Shown here: positions 5,707-6,366 of the stretch, in pieces
How the letters are laid out: every line of letters begins with the position of its first letter
Numbering within the stretch: the first letter of the stretch is position 1
Origin: Alphaproteobacteria bacterium
Lineage (GTDB): Bacteria > Pseudomonadota > Alphaproteobacteria > UBA8366
DNA length: 6,366 bases
Assembly: GCA_030743445.1 (NCBI GenBank)
Contig: JASLSL010000016.1
Span: forward strand, 1-6,366
Direction of reading: 5' to 3'
Position numbers and translations under genes: made by a program
The notes under the pieces: generated by a model
The model's database searches: none
Seen by the model: the letters and a program-made list of their open reading frames with translations, nothing else
Told to the model about the DNA's origin: nothing

Positions 5707-6366
5707 TTAAACGGTTTGCGGGTCCCAATCGGCGACAAAATCGCCCAAGGCATCGGCTTCAAGGGGCCGGCTGACGAGATAGCCCTGCATCTTCTCGCAC
5801 CCGAAGGATCGCAGCAGATCCAGGGACTCGCGGGTCTCGACGCCTTCGGCGCACAGGCTCAGGCCCAGATTGTGGCCCAGGTTGGCGATCGACCGGACGA
5901 TAATCTCGGCCTCTTCGTCCTGATGCATGTCGAGGACGAAGGATTTGTCGATCTTCAGTTCGCTGAACGGCATGCGATACAACTGCACGAACGACGAATA
6001 ACCGGTGCCGAAATCGTCGATCGAAAGGCCAATGTCCTTGATCCGGAACCGGGTCAGGATGTCCATCGTCCGCGTCGTGTCGGTCATCGCGGCGGTTTCG
6101 GTAATTTCCAGGATCAGATTGTCGCCCTTCATGTCGTGGGACTTCAGCATCTCGCCGACCCGGTCCGGCAGATCCATCTGATGCAAGAGCTGGGGCGCCA
6201 GATTGACCGCCACCGACATCGGCAAACCGTCATCGCGCCATAGCCTCATCTGCTTGATCGCCTCCTCGAGAACGAAATCTGTCAGCGCCGAGATCAGGCC
6301 CGACTCCTCGGCGAGCGGAATGAACTCGTCGGGCATCAGCAGGTCGTGTTGCGGGTGCTGCCAGCG
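5707..6366 (-). CDS. EAL-domain cyclic-di-GMP phosphodiesterase, C-terminal 219 residues (5' end outside)
   Basis: Hydrolyses cyclic di-GMP to pGpG, lowering the second messenger that favours sessile life. The frame is open through the right edge, which reads RWQHP, the sequence that normally follows EALV; the EAL glutamate itself should lie just outside. Counting visible residues, the family's metal and catalytic positions are N55 (VAVNLAP), E87 (LEITE), D117 and D118 (IDDFGTGYSS), K138 (LKIDKSF), E174 (CAEGVET) and Q194 (MQGYLVSRPL). Their spacings (32, 30, 1, 20, 36, 20) equal those of N233, E265, D295, D296, K316, E352 and Q372 in P. aeruginosa RocR, so the enzyme should be active. The protein ends 19 residues after the QGY..SRP motif, so the EAL domain is C-terminal. 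What precedes it (REC, GGDEF, PAS or membrane sensor) cannot be seen. The Met at 6336 is internal to the domain, not the start. The TAA stop lies 10 bp from the ubiG stop. Confidence 0.95.
   Translation of the reverse strand, partial: RWQHPQHDLLMPDEFIPLAEESGLISALTDFVLEEAIKQMRLWRDDGLPMSVAVNLAPQLLHQMDLPDRVGEMLKSHDMKGDNLILEITETAAMTDTTRTMDILTRFRIKDIGLSIDDFGTGYSSFVQLYRMPFSELKIDKSFVLDMHQDEEAEIIVRSIANLGHNLGLSLCAEGVETRESLDLLRSFGCEKMQGYLVSRPLEADALGDFVADWDPQTV

Overview
The window looks like ordinary chromosomal DNA of a GC-rich alphaproteobacterium, most likely near the Rhodospirillales. Four things point that way: strong G/C preference at third codon positions; a divergent ubiG/lysC pair, an arrangement I recall as common in Alphaproteobacteria; a RodZ-like HTH-TM-DUF4115 protein; and a histidyl-tRNA synthetase with a canonical bacterial motif 2 rather than the divergent form of the Rhizobiales/Rhodobacterales/Caulobacterales lineage. 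The placement is inferred from protein motifs recalled from memory; no search was run.

Layout, left to right. Bases 1-3362 carry three minus-strand genes, transcribed right to left: a RodZ-like membrane protein (2001-3362), hisS (710-1954) and the N-terminal half of hemA, glutamyl-tRNA reductase (701 to the left edge). Gaps are 46 and 8 bp, so they probably form one transcription unit. Bases 3363-3568 are a 206-bp non-coding leader with a candidate sigma70-type promoter, a 7-bp-stem hairpin and a 12-bp palindrome. Bases 3569-4789 hold lysC, aspartokinase, also on the minus strand. Bases 4790-4919 are a divergent intergenic region with a dyad and a weak candidate lysC promoter. Bases 4920-5696 hold ubiG on the plus strand. 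After only 10 bp, the end of an EAL-domain cyclic-di-GMP phosphodiesterase gene converges on it from the right edge (5707-6366).

The genes are housekeeping: tRNA charging and tetrapyrrole synthesis (hisS, hemA), cell-shape scaffolding (rodZ-like), aspartate-family amino acids (lysC), ubiquinone (ubiG) and second-messenger turnover (EAL). HisS and HemA both handle aminoacyl-tRNA: one makes His-tRNA, the other draws Glu-tRNA into haem synthesis. I see no mobile element, CRISPR array, tRNA or rRNA gene, phage gene, defence system or broken gene, and no convincing undescribed system. The points worth a second look are gene order, regulatory-looking DNA in the two main intergenic regions, and the low-complexity linker of the RodZ-like protein.
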